A stretch of DNA of 64,000 bases from Zantedeschia hybrid cultivar (lineage: Eukaryota > Streptophyta > Magnoliopsida > Alismatales > Araceae): assembly GCA_030544215.1 (NCBI GenBank), contig JARZZO010000016.1:35052001-35116000 (forward strand), written 5' to 3'. Made by a program: the position numbers and the translations under genes. Within the stretch, counting starts at the first letter, position 1, and each line of letters starts with the position of its first letter. Below the pieces are notes generated by a model. That model made no database searches and had not been told where the DNA came from. It saw only the letters and a list, made by a program, of their open reading frames with translations. This document shows positions 10,441 to 21,424 of this stretch, piece by piece.

Positions 10441-11690
10441 TAATATGGACAGCAGCGGAAGTCCTTCTCCAACTTGAGTATGCAACTCAGAAAGAGCTTC
10501 CTCTTTAGTTTGAACCTCATGGCCAAGCAGTGAAAAATCAATGGCTCTTCTCTGAAGCCCCATTTACATGGAGAAAGAAATAGCCCATGTCGCCTCTGCT
10601 TCGAGTCTGGGATACCTCTGTCATATCCTCACTTGGCAGGAATAAATGAAGGTGATCGGGTCAGAATGCTGTCCTGAGGACGCATGATATTAGTCCCACT
10701 GGGCATGAGCATGTTTCTAGCATAACCCGACTTGAACAAAGAGTCGTCACGGGTTACAGTTCCCCTCAGGGTGTCTCGAAATTTCAAAATGGCATCCTCA
10801 GCATAAAAAGTCCTCCTTTCAGAACGCACTCCATTGACCTTGAAGTAAAGTAAGAAGTTGTACAAATGCTGATCGCTTGGAAAGTGAACGGGATAATCTT
10901 TGTCCTGTCTATATTTATAGAATCCTTCCGAAAAGACAAGTCTGCTCTCATCAACCTTGCCATCTGATTCATCGGCAAAGGGATGGTCCAAGACAACAAC
11001 CTCAAAAAATTGTTGTAGTTCACTGTCCTCATCTATGCCTGCTACAGGTGTCAAGTAAAAGGGACTTATCACATGCCCACTCTCTTCAGCCATTGTAGGA
11101 ATCTGTTCAGAAGACCATGTCAGAGAAACTGGCACATCTTTGGAGACAGCCTCGGGTATCACAGCTTTGTCTTTCCTTCGAGAAGCCATTATACTGAAAA
11201 AGAAGAGACAACAAGTCAAAATCAAATGCAAAAAAGCCCTCCTCGAAAAAGAAAATTATGTCGAAATTTCGGCAGCATCTCCCCTTAACGGAGGACTGTT
11301 AAAATTTTATCGAGAGCCACCCGGGACAGACCGAGATGCTTCGATAAGAAGAAGACCCATGTCAAAGACAGAGGGGTGTAGAAATGGCATTCCAGTGACC
11401 CGATTCCCGAGAGCCGAGCTACAACCGGGACTAGGCACTGAAGCCGCAGCCCCAGAGATTGCTCCCATGGGAACTACCAGGGTCAAACAACAGGTACGCT
11501 GAAGAAGAGCCATCCGACCTGCAATGCTACAGTGATGCGTCTGCGCCTACTGTAGAGCGAAAGGTCCAAAATCAATTTTCTGCAAAAAAGAAGACAAAGA
11601 AAATGATTAGAAGATGATACAAGCGCAGAGAAGACCTCCTTCATTCTCCCCATGCCCAAATCCATGGCGGCCAACGACACACAACCAGTC
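10430..11690 (-). pseudogene. Antisense gene of Tat element, copy 1 (internally deleted)
   Basis: A minus-strand frame starts at ATG 11,189 (MASRRKDKAVIPE) just after a polypyrimidine tract ending TTTTTCAG, which looks like a splice acceptor. It runs to 10,629 with 187 residues, including ISPFYLTPVAGIDEDSELQQ and the FRDTLRGTVTRDDSLF segment. Comparison with copy 2 shows that the middle of the gene (13,855 to about 18,095 there, some 4.2 kb) is deleted here. Only the start and the last coiled-coil part (EEALSELHTQVGEGLPLLS, near 10,435-10,500) remain. Conversely, copy 1 keeps about 550 bp upstream of the start that copy 2 lacks. The product is unknown; see the copy 2 entry. Confidence 0.7.
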
Positions 11691-11856
11691 CCACCGGCCA
11701 AAAACCCAAAGAAAAGCTTCGCCTTTTACCTGAAAAATCCAGGTGTGACAGCACCTCTTCTCCAACAGCAGTGGTGCTCCCCAAAGGCCCCCACGATACT
11801 GTCGACGAAGAAGAAGTAGGGAAGCACGGCCTGCGGTTATGAACCTGACGGCCTAC

Positions 11857-12480
11857 TGTCGTACATTTTTTAGGGAAAATGCACTTGATCTTGATTTTTT
11901 GATTTACATTTAGATTTGTGTTTGTGCGCTTTATCTGACTCAATCAGATGATTGCGTAGTTCTTCGACCCGATCCCGCTACCCATAAATGGAATAACGTT
12001 AATTACATCCTCCTAAGAGGAGAACCCTTGATTAATCGTCGGAAGAATAGAATAAGACCTTTTGGAATGATATAAGTAAGATATGCAAGATTGCATTCGA
12101 AAAATGAATGAATTTCAATTTTTATTTGAGAAGAAAACTCATTTTTTAGTTTAAAGTTGAGTCTGCGCAAGAATTGATTTATTGATTTTTATTGATAGAT
12201 AATGATGAGAGACATTTTTTAGTCTTTTTGGACTGATTTATATGGATGCATTTACGATTTGTTGAATTTTTATGTTTGGGAGTGAACATGAAGTTGAGTC
12301 GGCGCAAGGATGCGCAGACTCATTTGTTACCAATGAGAATGCTTGTAATTATTTTGATTTTTGATTTGTGAGAGGAATGAAGATCTTTTTTATGGTATTT
12401 TGATTGAAGTAGATGACATTTTTTATCAAGGAAATCTAATGAACATTTCTTATTGTGTTTTTTCAGACTTGAAGTGAAGA
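11857..12480 (+). repeat. Truncated Tat-family LTR fragment
   Basis: It begins with TGTCGTACATTTTTTAGGG, the outer edge of the LTR at 39,092-44,848. It follows that LTR's start-side arm more closely than its end-side arm (shared TTTAGATTTGTGTTTGTGCGC near 11,910, missing at 39,130). It carries a hairpin GAGTCGGCGC-AAGGAT-GCGCAGACTC at 12,296-12,321. Similarity stops at 12,480 within AAGTGAAGAG. The bases just before it (CCTAC) do not match those flanking the full LTR (GTTGG), so I cannot prove a clean insertion. It is either the 3' LTR start of copy 1 or an inserted LTR cut short by a rearrangement. Confidence 0.7.
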
Positions 12481-12519
12481 GTCTGCGCTAGCCCGGGCTT
12501 AAATTCGGCTCCAAACCCG

Positions 12520-12695
12520 GCCATATATATTGAGTTTGAGAGAAGGGGGCAGATCCCCTCGAGTCTGTGCCGGTTCGGTTCAACTTTGGCTTCGAACCGG
12601 TCCGTCTATGTAGAGTTTTAACAAAGGGGGCATATGCCCTTGAGTTTGTGCCGGTTCAGGCCTTGGACTGGCCAGGGCTTCAAAACCGACCCGGT
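12520..12695 (+). repeat. Two tandem units of about 90 bp upstream of the antisense gene
   Basis: Unit 1 holds GAAGGGGGCAGATCCCC, CTCGAGTCTGTGCCGGTTC; unit 2 holds AAAGGGGGCATATGCCC, TTGAGTTTGTGCCGGTTC. Each contains its own small palindrome (GGGGxxxATxxCCCC type). They lie directly upstream of a TATA box, so they may be promoter elements of the antisense gene. Confidence 0.6.
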
Positions 12696-12699
12696 CGGT

Positions 12700-12707
12700 T
12701 ATAAAAA
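12700..12707 (+). promoter_or_regulatory. TATA box of the antisense gene (Tat copy 2)
   Basis: TATAAAAA follows CCGGTCGGT and precedes a GC-rich, C/T-rich leader, the usual arrangement for a plant RNA polymerase II promoter. Start of transcription would be near 12,732. It reads toward the antisense gene, opposite to the element's own gag-pol. Confidence 0.6.
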
Positions 12708-13218
12708 GGGAAGGGGCGGGCCTTTCTCCTTGCTTTTTGCTTTTCTTTTGGGGGATTCCGAGCCTCACCCGACTCTTCTCGTTCTTCCTCTTGCCATCGC
12801 CGGTGGACGAAGACGTTGCAGCCGTGGGAGCAAGCCGTTGCCGCCGCAGCTCGCCGCCACCGAGCTCTTCCTCCTCTTCGTTCTTGCCTGTGACCGAAGC
12901 CACAAGGATCTTCGGGGGGTGCCACCACCGTTGTCTGCGCGTTGGCCTTCCGCCGCTTAGGGGGGGGCCGTTTGCTTGGCACGCCGGTCGCCTCCTTTCC
13001 CCCTTGCCGGTGACAAACGCTGCAACCCTGTTGGGGAGCGTTATCGCCATCGCCTGTGGGTATATAGGCTGTCGAGTTCAGAACCGCAGGCCGTGCTTCC
13101 CTACTTCTTCTTAGTCGATAGTATCGTAGGGGCCTTTGGGGAACACCACTGCTGTTGGAGAAGAGGTGTTGTCGCACCAAGGTTTTTCAAGTAAAAGGCG
13201 AAGCCTTTCTTTGGTTTT
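12708..13218 (+). other. GC-rich 5' leader of the antisense gene
   Basis: About 500 bases, rich in CCG/CTT, with several open frames on both strands that reflect base composition only. Copy 1 matches from about 13,060 onward (as 11,640-11,835 minus strand) but is replaced by LTR sequence before that. No protein domain is recognisable. Confidence 0.45.
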
Positions 13219-16056
13219 TTGGCCGGTGGGACTGGTTGTGTGTCGTTGGCTGCCATGGATTTGGGCATGGGGAGAATGAAGGAGAGTGGGCCTGTGATAA
13301 GTCCCTTTTACTTGACACCTGCAGCAGGCATAGATGAAGACAGTGAATTACAACAATTTTTTGAGGTTGCTGTTTTGGACCATCCCTTTGCCGATGAATC
13401 AGATGGCAATGTTGATGAGAGCAGACTTGTCTTTTCGGAAGGATTCTATAAATATAGACGGGACAAAGATTATCCAATTCACTTTCCTAGTGATCAGCAT
13501 TTGTACAACTTCTTGCTTGACTTCAAGGTCAATAGAGTGCGTTATGAAAGGAGGGCTTTTTATGCCGAGGATGCCATTTTGAAATTTCGAGACAACCTGA
13601 GGGGAACTGTAACTCGTGGCAAATCTTTGTTCAAGCCGGGTTATGCTAGAGACATGCTCATGCCCAGTGGGACTAATATCATGCGTCCTTAGGCTGGCAT
13701 TCTGACCTGCTCACCTTCATTTATTCCTGCCAAGTGGGGCTATGACAGAGGTATCCCAGACTCGAACCGAGGCGGCATGGGCTATTTCTTTCTCCATGTA
13801 AATGGGGCTTCAGAGAAGAGCAATTTACTTTTGACTGTTTAGCCATGAGGTTTAGATTGAAGGCAACAATGGGCTGGTTTGGCGACTTGAAGCTTAAATC
13901 CGGCTACAGTTTCAGAGAATATTTTGTAGAGTATACTGATTATGTCTTGAAACATTACCATGATTTGCTGAGCCGAATGGATCTTCTCGGTAGTGTGTAT
14001 GCCGCTCGATTCCAATACCCGATCTTTAAAGGCCTTTGTTGTGGTATGATCAAGGTATTTCAATACCTTTTATACTCCGGAAGGAGAGACATCTCTGAAT
14101 TTATGGACTTTACATCAGCTTTCTGGCTTGTCCATTGACAGAGAGCCTTATGAAGAAATATGCCATCCCAACGTTGTCAAGGACAGAACAGACGGCAGGG
14201 GCCGTTATGCAACCTGGAGGTCCTACAAATTGCTCCTCAAGGCTTACATGATTCTAGCTTCTGGTGAAGAGTCTCTGAAAAAGAGATCCCGCAGAGAGAG
14301 GACACGAGTCCGTGGAGTTGTCTAGCTCCGTTTCTTTCATAATGTTGACATTCGATATACAGACTTTCTTGGGGCTGGTGAGACTCCAGTCTTCATAGGG
14401 CAAACAGCCAGGCACCGAAAGGGATATCCTGATATCATCTTTGAGGAACACAAGAAAGATGCCAATCCCTTGGACTTGGATAGGAATACCCATCTGGCAG
14501 CATACTTGGCTTACTGGCTTTCGAATTTTGCTATTCCTCAGGGGGATGAGGGAGTAATTCGTCCTGAGACTCTTTATGGAGCTTGTGAACTGGCCTGGGG
14601 AATTAACTGTCTCTTTCTCCGGTTACTCTGTGCCTGATTTTCAAAACTCTTGGCCAAGTGGTTGAGCAGGAGAAACCACTAGAATTTAATGTTGTAGGTT
14701 CCATTCATTTCTTCAATGCCTGGGTGGCTTCTATTTTTTCAGAGTCTGCCCCGAAGAGCCTGGCTTCCCCTCGCATATTTCCACGCATGATTGAATATGC
14801 AAGTGTTGATGGAGGGGATACCCAGAAGCAACTTTATGAGATTCGCGGTATCTTGACTGACACCAGGCGAAAAACTGAGGGGGACTTACGTTTTTGGAAG
14901 CATACTGCGAATTCTCGTCCTCCAGTGAGTCCCTTTAAAGTATTTGCCGAGGGTAATCCTGTTGAGTTCATCCATTCTCATACCAAGTATCTACTGAAGA
15001 AATCTGCATTGGATAGTCAGATTAGGTCATGGCTTCTATCCATCAGACCTAGTGTCTTGGTATACCGGACGGGATCTGTAGTTCATTTAGAATCCTATTA
15101 TCCTTTCCGTTTTGGCCGGAATTTTGGATATGATCAGTGCATTCCTTCTTGTGATCACATATTTCAGCTTCCTGACCGCCATCTTTTGGGCTCCAGCGGA
15201 CTGCAGAGGGCCCGTGAATGGTGGGATTATTTCCACCGATTTGAAAATGTTTCTTTCAGAATTCCTTATGCTGTCCATGCTCCTTGTGTGACATGTGAAT
15301 ATGTTAGATGGTGGTGAATGCGCACCAATATCTATAGCCAGCAGAGGACGCAATGTTGGAGCAATGCCGAGAAGAAAATCTTGGAGACCCAACGGGAAAT
15401 CCCTTTTGATATAGAGTTCGATTATTTGCACTTCTTAGACGACAAGAATGCTGCTAAATATGCAGAGAGACGGGCAGCTTATAAGGCTCGTCACATAGAT
15501 TCTTTATCCTTGATTGATCCAGAGTTGACAAGACTGGATACCGAAGAGCTAAAGGGGGCCTTCTTGAAGCAATTTAATATTTCTGTGACCTCTGAAGATT
15601 GTCTCGATGTCCATTTCCCGGAAGAGGAAGATATCAGTGGCAGAGATTCTGAACAAGCTCCTAAGGGTCTCTCAGGTATCCAGAGATTTTATGTCCCGCA
15701 CAAGGAAGATAAACCTGATTTTTACAAGGGCACCAGCTGGCTACTTGCCCTTTTGAAATACTGTGGTGTATCCTAGGATTCCACTGCGCAGGGTATGTTG
15801 GATGCAAAACTACCCGCTTCTTGGGATCATATAGATGGGTGGGGACTTGATGCTTTACGCTTAGGCATTTGCTTGAGTGATAAAAAGCATTATGATCTCA
15901 GTAGCCTAGCTTCTCAAGCAAAGACGATGAATGATGTAATATATATTGTGAAGGAGGCTTCGCTCAGAGATAAGTCCTCCATATTTGAATACTGGCCTTT
16001 ATCAAACTGTTATGAAGGCGATCGCTATAAGTATATGTATTTGTGCTTGACTTCTT

Positions 16057-16118
16057 GTGAGTTTTGTGCTTTTTCTCTGCTTATATAAATTGATTTCTTC
16101 TTTTGCATATTCTTGTAG
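16057..16118 (+). other. Predicted intron 1 of antisense gene (62 nt)
   Basis: GTGAGTTTTG donor and a T-rich tract ending TTCTTGTAG. The codon T|TG is split, and joining restores the frame of 16,119-16,415 (PAAKYLTQQDRR) to that of 15,795-16,056. Confidence 0.75.
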
Positions 16119-16415
16119 TGCCGGCGGCCAAATATCTGACTCAACAAGATCGGAGGGTAGTGGCTATTGCAAAGAGACCCCCTTTCTTTCCTCCTGTGCC
16201 TTCTAAAACATCAACCCCCACATCCCCTGTGGAGGTCAGTGCTATAGGGAGGGCGGTTGCCACTGCCAAAGAGGCGCGTACAAAAAAGAGACAAGAGCCT
16301 GCCCCTGAACCTCTTCCTCCTGTCAATTTGCCAGTGCTTGCTGAATTTGAAGCTTTTATAGCAAAAACTGTCAAGCGGGCGAGTGCCCTGGTTTCTCCAT
16401 CCCCAGCCAAGGGTG

Positions 16416-16493
16416 GTATGCACTAGGCTTTGATTTATGCCTTTCAGAATTTTGACATCGATGATGAATAACTTCCTTTTGTTTCCATTATAG
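16416..16493 (+). other. Predicted intron 2 of antisense gene (78 nt)
   Basis: GTATGC donor and TTTCCATTATAG acceptor. The split codon G|GG joins AKG to RVKQVAKRFRKG in frame. Confidence 0.75.
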
Positions 16494-16751
16494 GGAGGGT
16501 TAAGCAAGTTGCAAAAAGATTTCGCAAAGGGCCCAAAGAATCTGTCCCCCCTGAAAAGATTGTACTGCTCAAGCGCTAATCCTCGAGATTATTGGCTCAG
16601 ACAAAGAAAGAAGAAACTGATGATACTTCTTCCAGTGTGGAAGAAATAAGCGGCATTCCTCCTTCACCTTCTATTTCTTCCCATACTACTGAACACATTA
16701 GTAGTGAAGTTTTGCCAGAGACAACTATCTGGTCGCCCTCGAGGGATCAAG

Positions 16752-16821
16752 GTAACCCTTCTGAGGTTTATAGCAATAGTGATTTCATTTCACTATTGAA
16801 TTTCTGACTTTGACCATATAG
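16752..16821 (+). other. Predicted intron 3 of antisense gene (70 nt)
   Basis: GTAACC donor and CATATAG acceptor. The split codon G|GT joins to FEATEGLISKTHH in frame. Confidence 0.75.
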
Positions 16822-16886
16822 GTTTTGAAGCAACTGAGGGCTTGATATCAAAGACTCATCATGTTGAAACAGTGCAGTCTGCTATG

Positions 16887-16960
16887 GTAATTTCTCTTTA
16901 CCACATTTTTTCTGCTTTTTCCATCATTTAAACTTGACTTGTATATATTTTGAATATCAG
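16887..16960 (+). other. Predicted intron 4 of antisense gene (74 nt)
   Basis: GTAATTTC donor and GAATATCAG acceptor, phase 0. The exon before it (16,822-16,886) is only 65 nt, and both neighbours remain in frame. Confidence 0.75.
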
Positions 16961-17257
16961 GCATCCCCGACTCATGCGTAAAGGATGGAAATTCCTTATG
17001 TCCCGATTGACAGGGACATGGATTTTGAAATATTGGCCTTCATGCCAGTTTCTTCTTCTGAAGAGGTAGAAGTTGTTTTTGCTGAAGATGCGGAACCAGA
17101 AGAGATTTCAATGGTTCCAACTGCCATAACTTCGACAGAGGTCATTACTTTCTTGGCTATCAAGACCGTGGAACTTTCAACTCCTGATCTTGCGGATATT
17201 GTGGCTACTTCAGAGCATGGCGGGGTTGACTCGGGAGCAAGTTCACCGAGTCAACAG

Positions 17258-17359
17258 GTGATAGTATCCTGTCCTGTCCCCTGTAGATTAAACTCTGCTG
17301 AACATATTCTTCGGCTTATTAATATTGTGACTCACATATGCACATCATCTCTTGTACAG
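17258..17359 (+). other. Predicted intron 5 of antisense gene (102 nt)
   Basis: CAG|GTGATAG donor and CTTGTACAG acceptor, phase 0. Its length is a multiple of three and it has no stop, so retention is also possible; this one is less certain than the others. Confidence 0.5.
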
Positions 17360-18178
17360 ATTTCTTTTGAGCCAATTACTTTAGCCGGACCTTCTGCCTT
17401 TATAATTGCTCTGCCTGCAGCTAAACTTACAGAAAGTGACCTGCCCCCAACCATATCAAGCATTGTAGCTGTCACATCTGCCCCTTCTATTACCGAGCCT
17501 TCATCCAGTTCAGTGTCTTCTTCTTCCCGTCAAACGGTCATGGACTGGACTTCAGTGGATGAGTTTGTGCATATTGCTATCCCTTCTATTCTTGCTGGTT
17601 CAGGCATAAAGGGTGTTGATGTCCTTGGCGTCAATATCAAGCTTTTACGACAAATTATACGCTGGTAGTCTAGTTCATTATATGATCTTCTTCACCAGCA
17701 AATTGAGAGCATGACTACATGGATTCATCTAGCAGGAGCTTCTTTGGATGAGTGGCTTCCTATTGCTTCCACTGCTTTGAGATTTTTTAAGCGTCAAGAA
17801 TATATTCACTCATTTATACAAGATCGACGCCATGCCTTGTCTCTTCAGCGGCATGAATATAACTTGTAGATGCAGCCTGTTTCTCTTCAAATTTCACAAC
17901 AACAAGCAGAAATAGCTGGCTTTGAACAGAAAGAAGGCTTGTTGGTGGAAAATATTCAGCACTTAGAGAATGAACTTGCTGCTGCGAAAGCCGAACTGGA
18001 AACTTTAAGGAACAGTTTACACAGATGTCAAGATGATCTTCTGGTTTCCCAAGGCCTTCTTAAATCATTATCCAGTGATGTTTCCAAGCTACAGACTAAA
18101 GAAGAAGCTCTTTCTGAATTGCATACTCAAGTTGGAGAAGGACTTCCGCTACTGTCCATGTTACTTGAGGATCCATGA

Positions 18179-19113
18179 TGTTGTTCATAACTGAACTTTA
18201 TAGTTGGGAAGGGTATTTTCTTTTTGCTGTTCCATGTAAACTGGGATGGAAGTCGTTCCTTGTAAACTTTCGGCACATTATAAAGAGAATTTTGTATCAT
18301 ATCCCCCTTTCAATGAAAGCCATGCTTGAATTTATTTATTTTTTTATTCACTTTACCGACCCAAGTGCCCTTTCGGGTTTTCACCGGAGTCGGCCCCCTC
18401 TTGCTTTTGCCAGTGCTCCCTTTCGGGTTTTTACACGGCGGGGTTCCTGATTTTGCCTGTAGCGTCCTTTCGAGTTTTCACCACAGCCGGGTATATAGCC
18501 CTTGTTTCCCTTGACCGCAGAAGGTATGATCAAGTCCGGCGAGGCATCTATATTTTTTAAGCCCCTTTTGATTTTTCTCTCATTTTTGGTATCCCTCTCT
18601 CTCCCCTTGTTGTAAATGAAGTAGAGTGAAGTATGCATCCATGGTAACTGCAAAGCTGAAAGGAAAAGATTTCAAATAAAGATGACTTAACGATATTTAT
18701 TGGCTTCCATAACTAACTATGTTAAGGAGATTATTTAAGCTTAAAAAGGAACGACAGAGTGAGAGGGGCAATGAATACCTCAATCACTTGTTTATTGAAA
18801 ATAGCACAAACCGTAAGGGTCTGAGTCTTTATTGGGGTGGCAATAGACCGGAAGGGTCTATGCCATGCAAATCCTAAGTACCAACGACGGACTCATAGGT
18901 TTTTTGGTCGTGGTAACATAGGTATGATTTGAAATGCATGAACCCAGAATACTTCAAGCGGACTCATAGGTTTGTAGCCTGAAGTAGACAGGGGTGTTTG
19001 AATGAAGCAAACTTAGATATCTAGGTCATGAGGACCCTAATTATCAATGACGGGCTTAAAGGCTTTTGGTCATGATAACTAGGGGTGATTTTGAATGGGT
19101 GAACCCTAACTAC
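18179..19113 (+). other. 3' flank of antisense gene (Tat copy 2)
   Basis: Counterpart of 9,437-10,430 in copy 1, in reverse. It carries the 48-bp units with CCCTTTCGGGTTTTCAC near 18,367-18,480 and the Tat 162-bp block near 18,850-19,113. It ends at the copia 1 target site. A possible poly(A) region cannot be fixed. Confidence 0.55.
19109..19113 (+). repeat. Left target-site duplication of copia 1 (ACTAC)
   Basis: ACTAC precedes the LTR start TGTTAG and recurs at 28,476-28,480 after the LTR end CCCAACA. Copy 1 has the uninterrupted site on the opposite strand near 9,433-9,440 (GGTAGTTAGGG). Confidence 0.95.
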
Positions 19114-20664
19114 TGTTAGTTTTAGGTGGCCTACAAGCCAATCTGACTATGTAAATCTAATTCATTTATTAATATAATGGCATAATATTCATTATGTGTA
19201 AATCGCATTAATTATCGTTTCATAATGAAGTCCGTGAATATGTGCTATAGTGATCAGATTATGATGATATCATACTAATGAGACTGATCACTTAAACACA
19301 CATATTCTTAATCGTGCCTAGTCGAAGGATATCCGAGAAGGACATCGGATATCTGGTTAGACTAGTACAGATTACTCCTGCTCATATGATGTGGGTGACT
19401 GATTTTATAAGTCACTTGTGTGGAGACACTAAGGCGAATCTGTAGGTGCTCATTGGAGAATGAGTTCACTGAATTGATCCGACTGAATCGCTGGATGGTA
19501 TTGTACCTCACTGTCAACCAGCTTGATTCTATTGTCGCAGTTGCGTGGATGGTCCTCGGACCTGAGACACCAAGGACACCTTGTCGGTGGACTTCTGTGC
19601 TTTGACCTTGGTTTACGAATCTCTAGCCACGGGATTCTAATACGCCAAGGATTAGGTACAACGTAATACCGTCGAAGGGAATTGTGTGTCAATAAGGAAT
19701 CATTCGCTCTCGGTACTTAGAGAGAGAATGCTCTAGGAAGGATGCGCGGAAGTCCCTGGTTAGGGCGGATGATAATATCGGGAAAGGAGTTTTTCGATAT
19801 TTATCAGTGGCATCCAATCCAAGTGAGTCGACCGGTTAGGGTTTGACAGCTCGCCATACCCTGAGTTGACTCGAGAGCATTGTACGAATGAAGGATTATA
19901 TCTACGCGGTAACTGTCGGCGGAAAGATTCCAAGAGTGAGTTACTTAACCCCAATACCTTCCGGGTTCACGCAGTGTTGCTTGGCACCCAACGTGATTGG
20001 AGGCACGGTCGAATTCGATGTGCGACATCAATTCGATTGATTAATTAATTAATAAAGGGTTATTAATTGATTAATAAAGCCAGTGAGGAGTCACTGGGCT
20101 TGTTGGGCCATTAACTGGACTGGTACTTGGGCCTAGAGGGTCACACGCAAATGATTCTCAAGGCGATGGATAAATAAGTGGGTTTTATACAAACCGGGGG
20201 TTTTATGAAAAACCGCGCAGTTAGTATAAAACATAGCGAACGGGCTGAGCAGGCCAAGCTGCTACTAACCCTAGCCGCCCTCCTCTGTTTCTCTCTCTCT
20301 CTGGCGTCCAGACACATCTAGATCTGCTCCGCTGCTTCTCCGAATCCCGTTTGACGAGAAATTGTCTGCGCACTGCGTCGATCGTTGCGGCGACCGGCAG
20401 AGGTTTCGTGGGCTGCGAAGAACGAGGGACGTGAGGATATCTGTCGCGAGGAGGATCGCGTGGACTTCGCTAGATGCCGGGCACTTGCGCGGCTTGCGGT
20501 GTCGCACCGACGGAACCGAACGGTTGCGGATTCGAATCCGCACACGGTGAGAACTTCGATTATCCGATAATCGATTTTAGTTTTTCGAAACGGAAAAACG
20601 GATCGTTATTTTATTTTATTTTCCGCTGCGTGAGCGATCCGGAGAAACCCGAGAAAACCCAACA
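19114..20664 (+). repeat. 5' LTR of copia 1 (1,551 bp)
   Basis: Starts TGTTAGTTTTAGGTGGCC and ends GAGAAAACCCAACA. It agrees closely with 26,897-28,475. The latter has a 23-bp duplication near 27,275 (GGTCCGACTGAATCG repeated) and a 7-bp one near 27,560, which explain most of the length difference. Confidence 0.95.
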
Positions 20665-20665
20665 G

Positions 20666-20682
20666 TGGTATCAGAGCCAGGT
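20666..20682 (+). promoter_or_regulatory. Primer binding site, initiator tRNA-Met (copia 1)
   Basis: TGGTATCAGAGCCAGGT begins one base after the LTR end. TGGTATCAGAGC is the complement of the 3' end of plant initiator tRNA-Met, the usual copia primer. Confidence 0.95.
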
Positions 20683-21420
20683 TCCACTGTTTCTCGTCCT
20701 GTTTCGATCTCTAAATTAATTTTTCATGCGTTATTCCATGCATTTAATCCGATTAAAATGACGGAATAGTGTTCATAAGATGAACACAAATAATTAGATT
20801 ATTTTTCTATGATTTTTTGGATTTTATTTGAGGTGTTATGGTGTTCTTCATAAGATGATGAACCGGGACTTTTCGGCGACTTCATACGAGCTTCCCAAGC
20901 GTTGGGATGGCCGGCCGAGACTCCGGATACATAGAGGATAGTCACTACTATCCACCGGTCACCAAGATCGCCGCTGGAGTGCCCTTGGAGGTCTTTAAAA
21001 TTGAGCCCTAATTTGGATTTGGAAACCCTGAAAAACCAGATTTTTAGGGTAGATTGGGGCTCGGACCTGCACCTCTGGGGGCACCGGCAGCTGCCCTACC
21101 TGAGCCGGGGAGCTCGCCGGCACCAGGGCTTCGTCGGTCGGGCCGGGCGGCGCCTGCGCCGGCGCCCTGCGGCGCTGCCAAGTCCTCCCCGCCGCTGCCT
21201 GCAACTCGGGTTGCTATGAAAGGGGGCGTCGGGCTCGTGTGGAAAGAAGCCGGTCAGACCGGCGCGCCCCTGGCCGGTCCGGTTGGACCGGGCCGCCACT
21301 GCTAGCCTGGGTGGCTGAGCTAGGCCCGAGCCCTGGCTCGGCACAGGGCCGACCCCTGGCTCCACCAAGGGGCTGAGCCCATTACCTATTAACCCCTTTT
21401 CCCTCTTTTTCATTTAAACC
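20683..21420 (+). other. Copia 1 leader, first part with GC-rich block
   Basis: Non-coding leader. Bases 21,050-21,370 are strongly GC-rich, with open frames on both strands that lack any domain. Copia 2 has a GC-rich block in the same place (55,196-55,550), but its sequence differs much more than the rest of the leader. Confidence 0.5.
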
Positions 21421-21424
21421 CCAA

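Larger units (their letters stand above)
1..11856 (+). mobile_element. Tat-lineage Ty3/gypsy retrotransposon, copy 1 (5' truncated by window edge)
   Basis: Domain order on the plus strand is Gag knuckle, protease, RT, RNase H, second (archaeal-type) RNase H, integrase, long repetitive 3' region, antisense gene. A second RNase H after the first is a known mark of the Tat/Ogre side of Ty3/gypsy. Copy 2 on the minus strand (12,481-44,848) matches it nearly throughout and gives the reference for its damage. The 5' LTR and early Gag lie before the window. Similarity to copy 2 ends abruptly at 11,856, where the sequence TGTCGTAC of an LTR edge begins. Many stops and at least four frameshifts make it inactive. 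Confidence 0.9.
13219..18178 (+). pseudogene. Spliced antisense gene with plant-mobile-domain-like region (Tat copy 2)
   Basis: Coding blocks on the plus strand, opposite to gag-pol, can be followed from 13,219 to a stop at 18,176-18,178. Recognisable parts: ISPFYLTPAAGIDEDSELQQ (near 13,297), the NTFYTPEGETSLNLWTLHQL block (near 14,060-14,120), which resembles the plant mobile domain carried by some Tat antisense frames, a central block 14,658-15,776, a Pro/Ala-rich segment, and a C-terminal coiled coil (17,870-18,150, heptads with ENELAAAKAELETLRNSL). Five short introns with GT-AG ends keep frame across every junction tested. Stops (13,690, 14,047, 14,323, 15,315, 15,774, 16,586, 16,979, 17,666, 17,867) and shifts near 13,815, 14,050 and 14,615 make it a pseudogene. 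Because it is antisense, its introns cannot be removed from the genomic RNA, so they survive transposition. Function is unknown. Confidence 0.75.

Noticed and set aside
12580..13180. Long overlapping open frames on both strands in the GC-rich leader
   Set aside because: Composition effect: Arg/Pro/Ala-rich in all frames, no domain, and not conserved in frame with copy 1.
20995..21413. Possible small proteins in the GC-rich block of the copia 1 leader
   Set aside because: Not conserved in copia 2 (55,196-55,550), overlapping on both strands, no recognisable domain.
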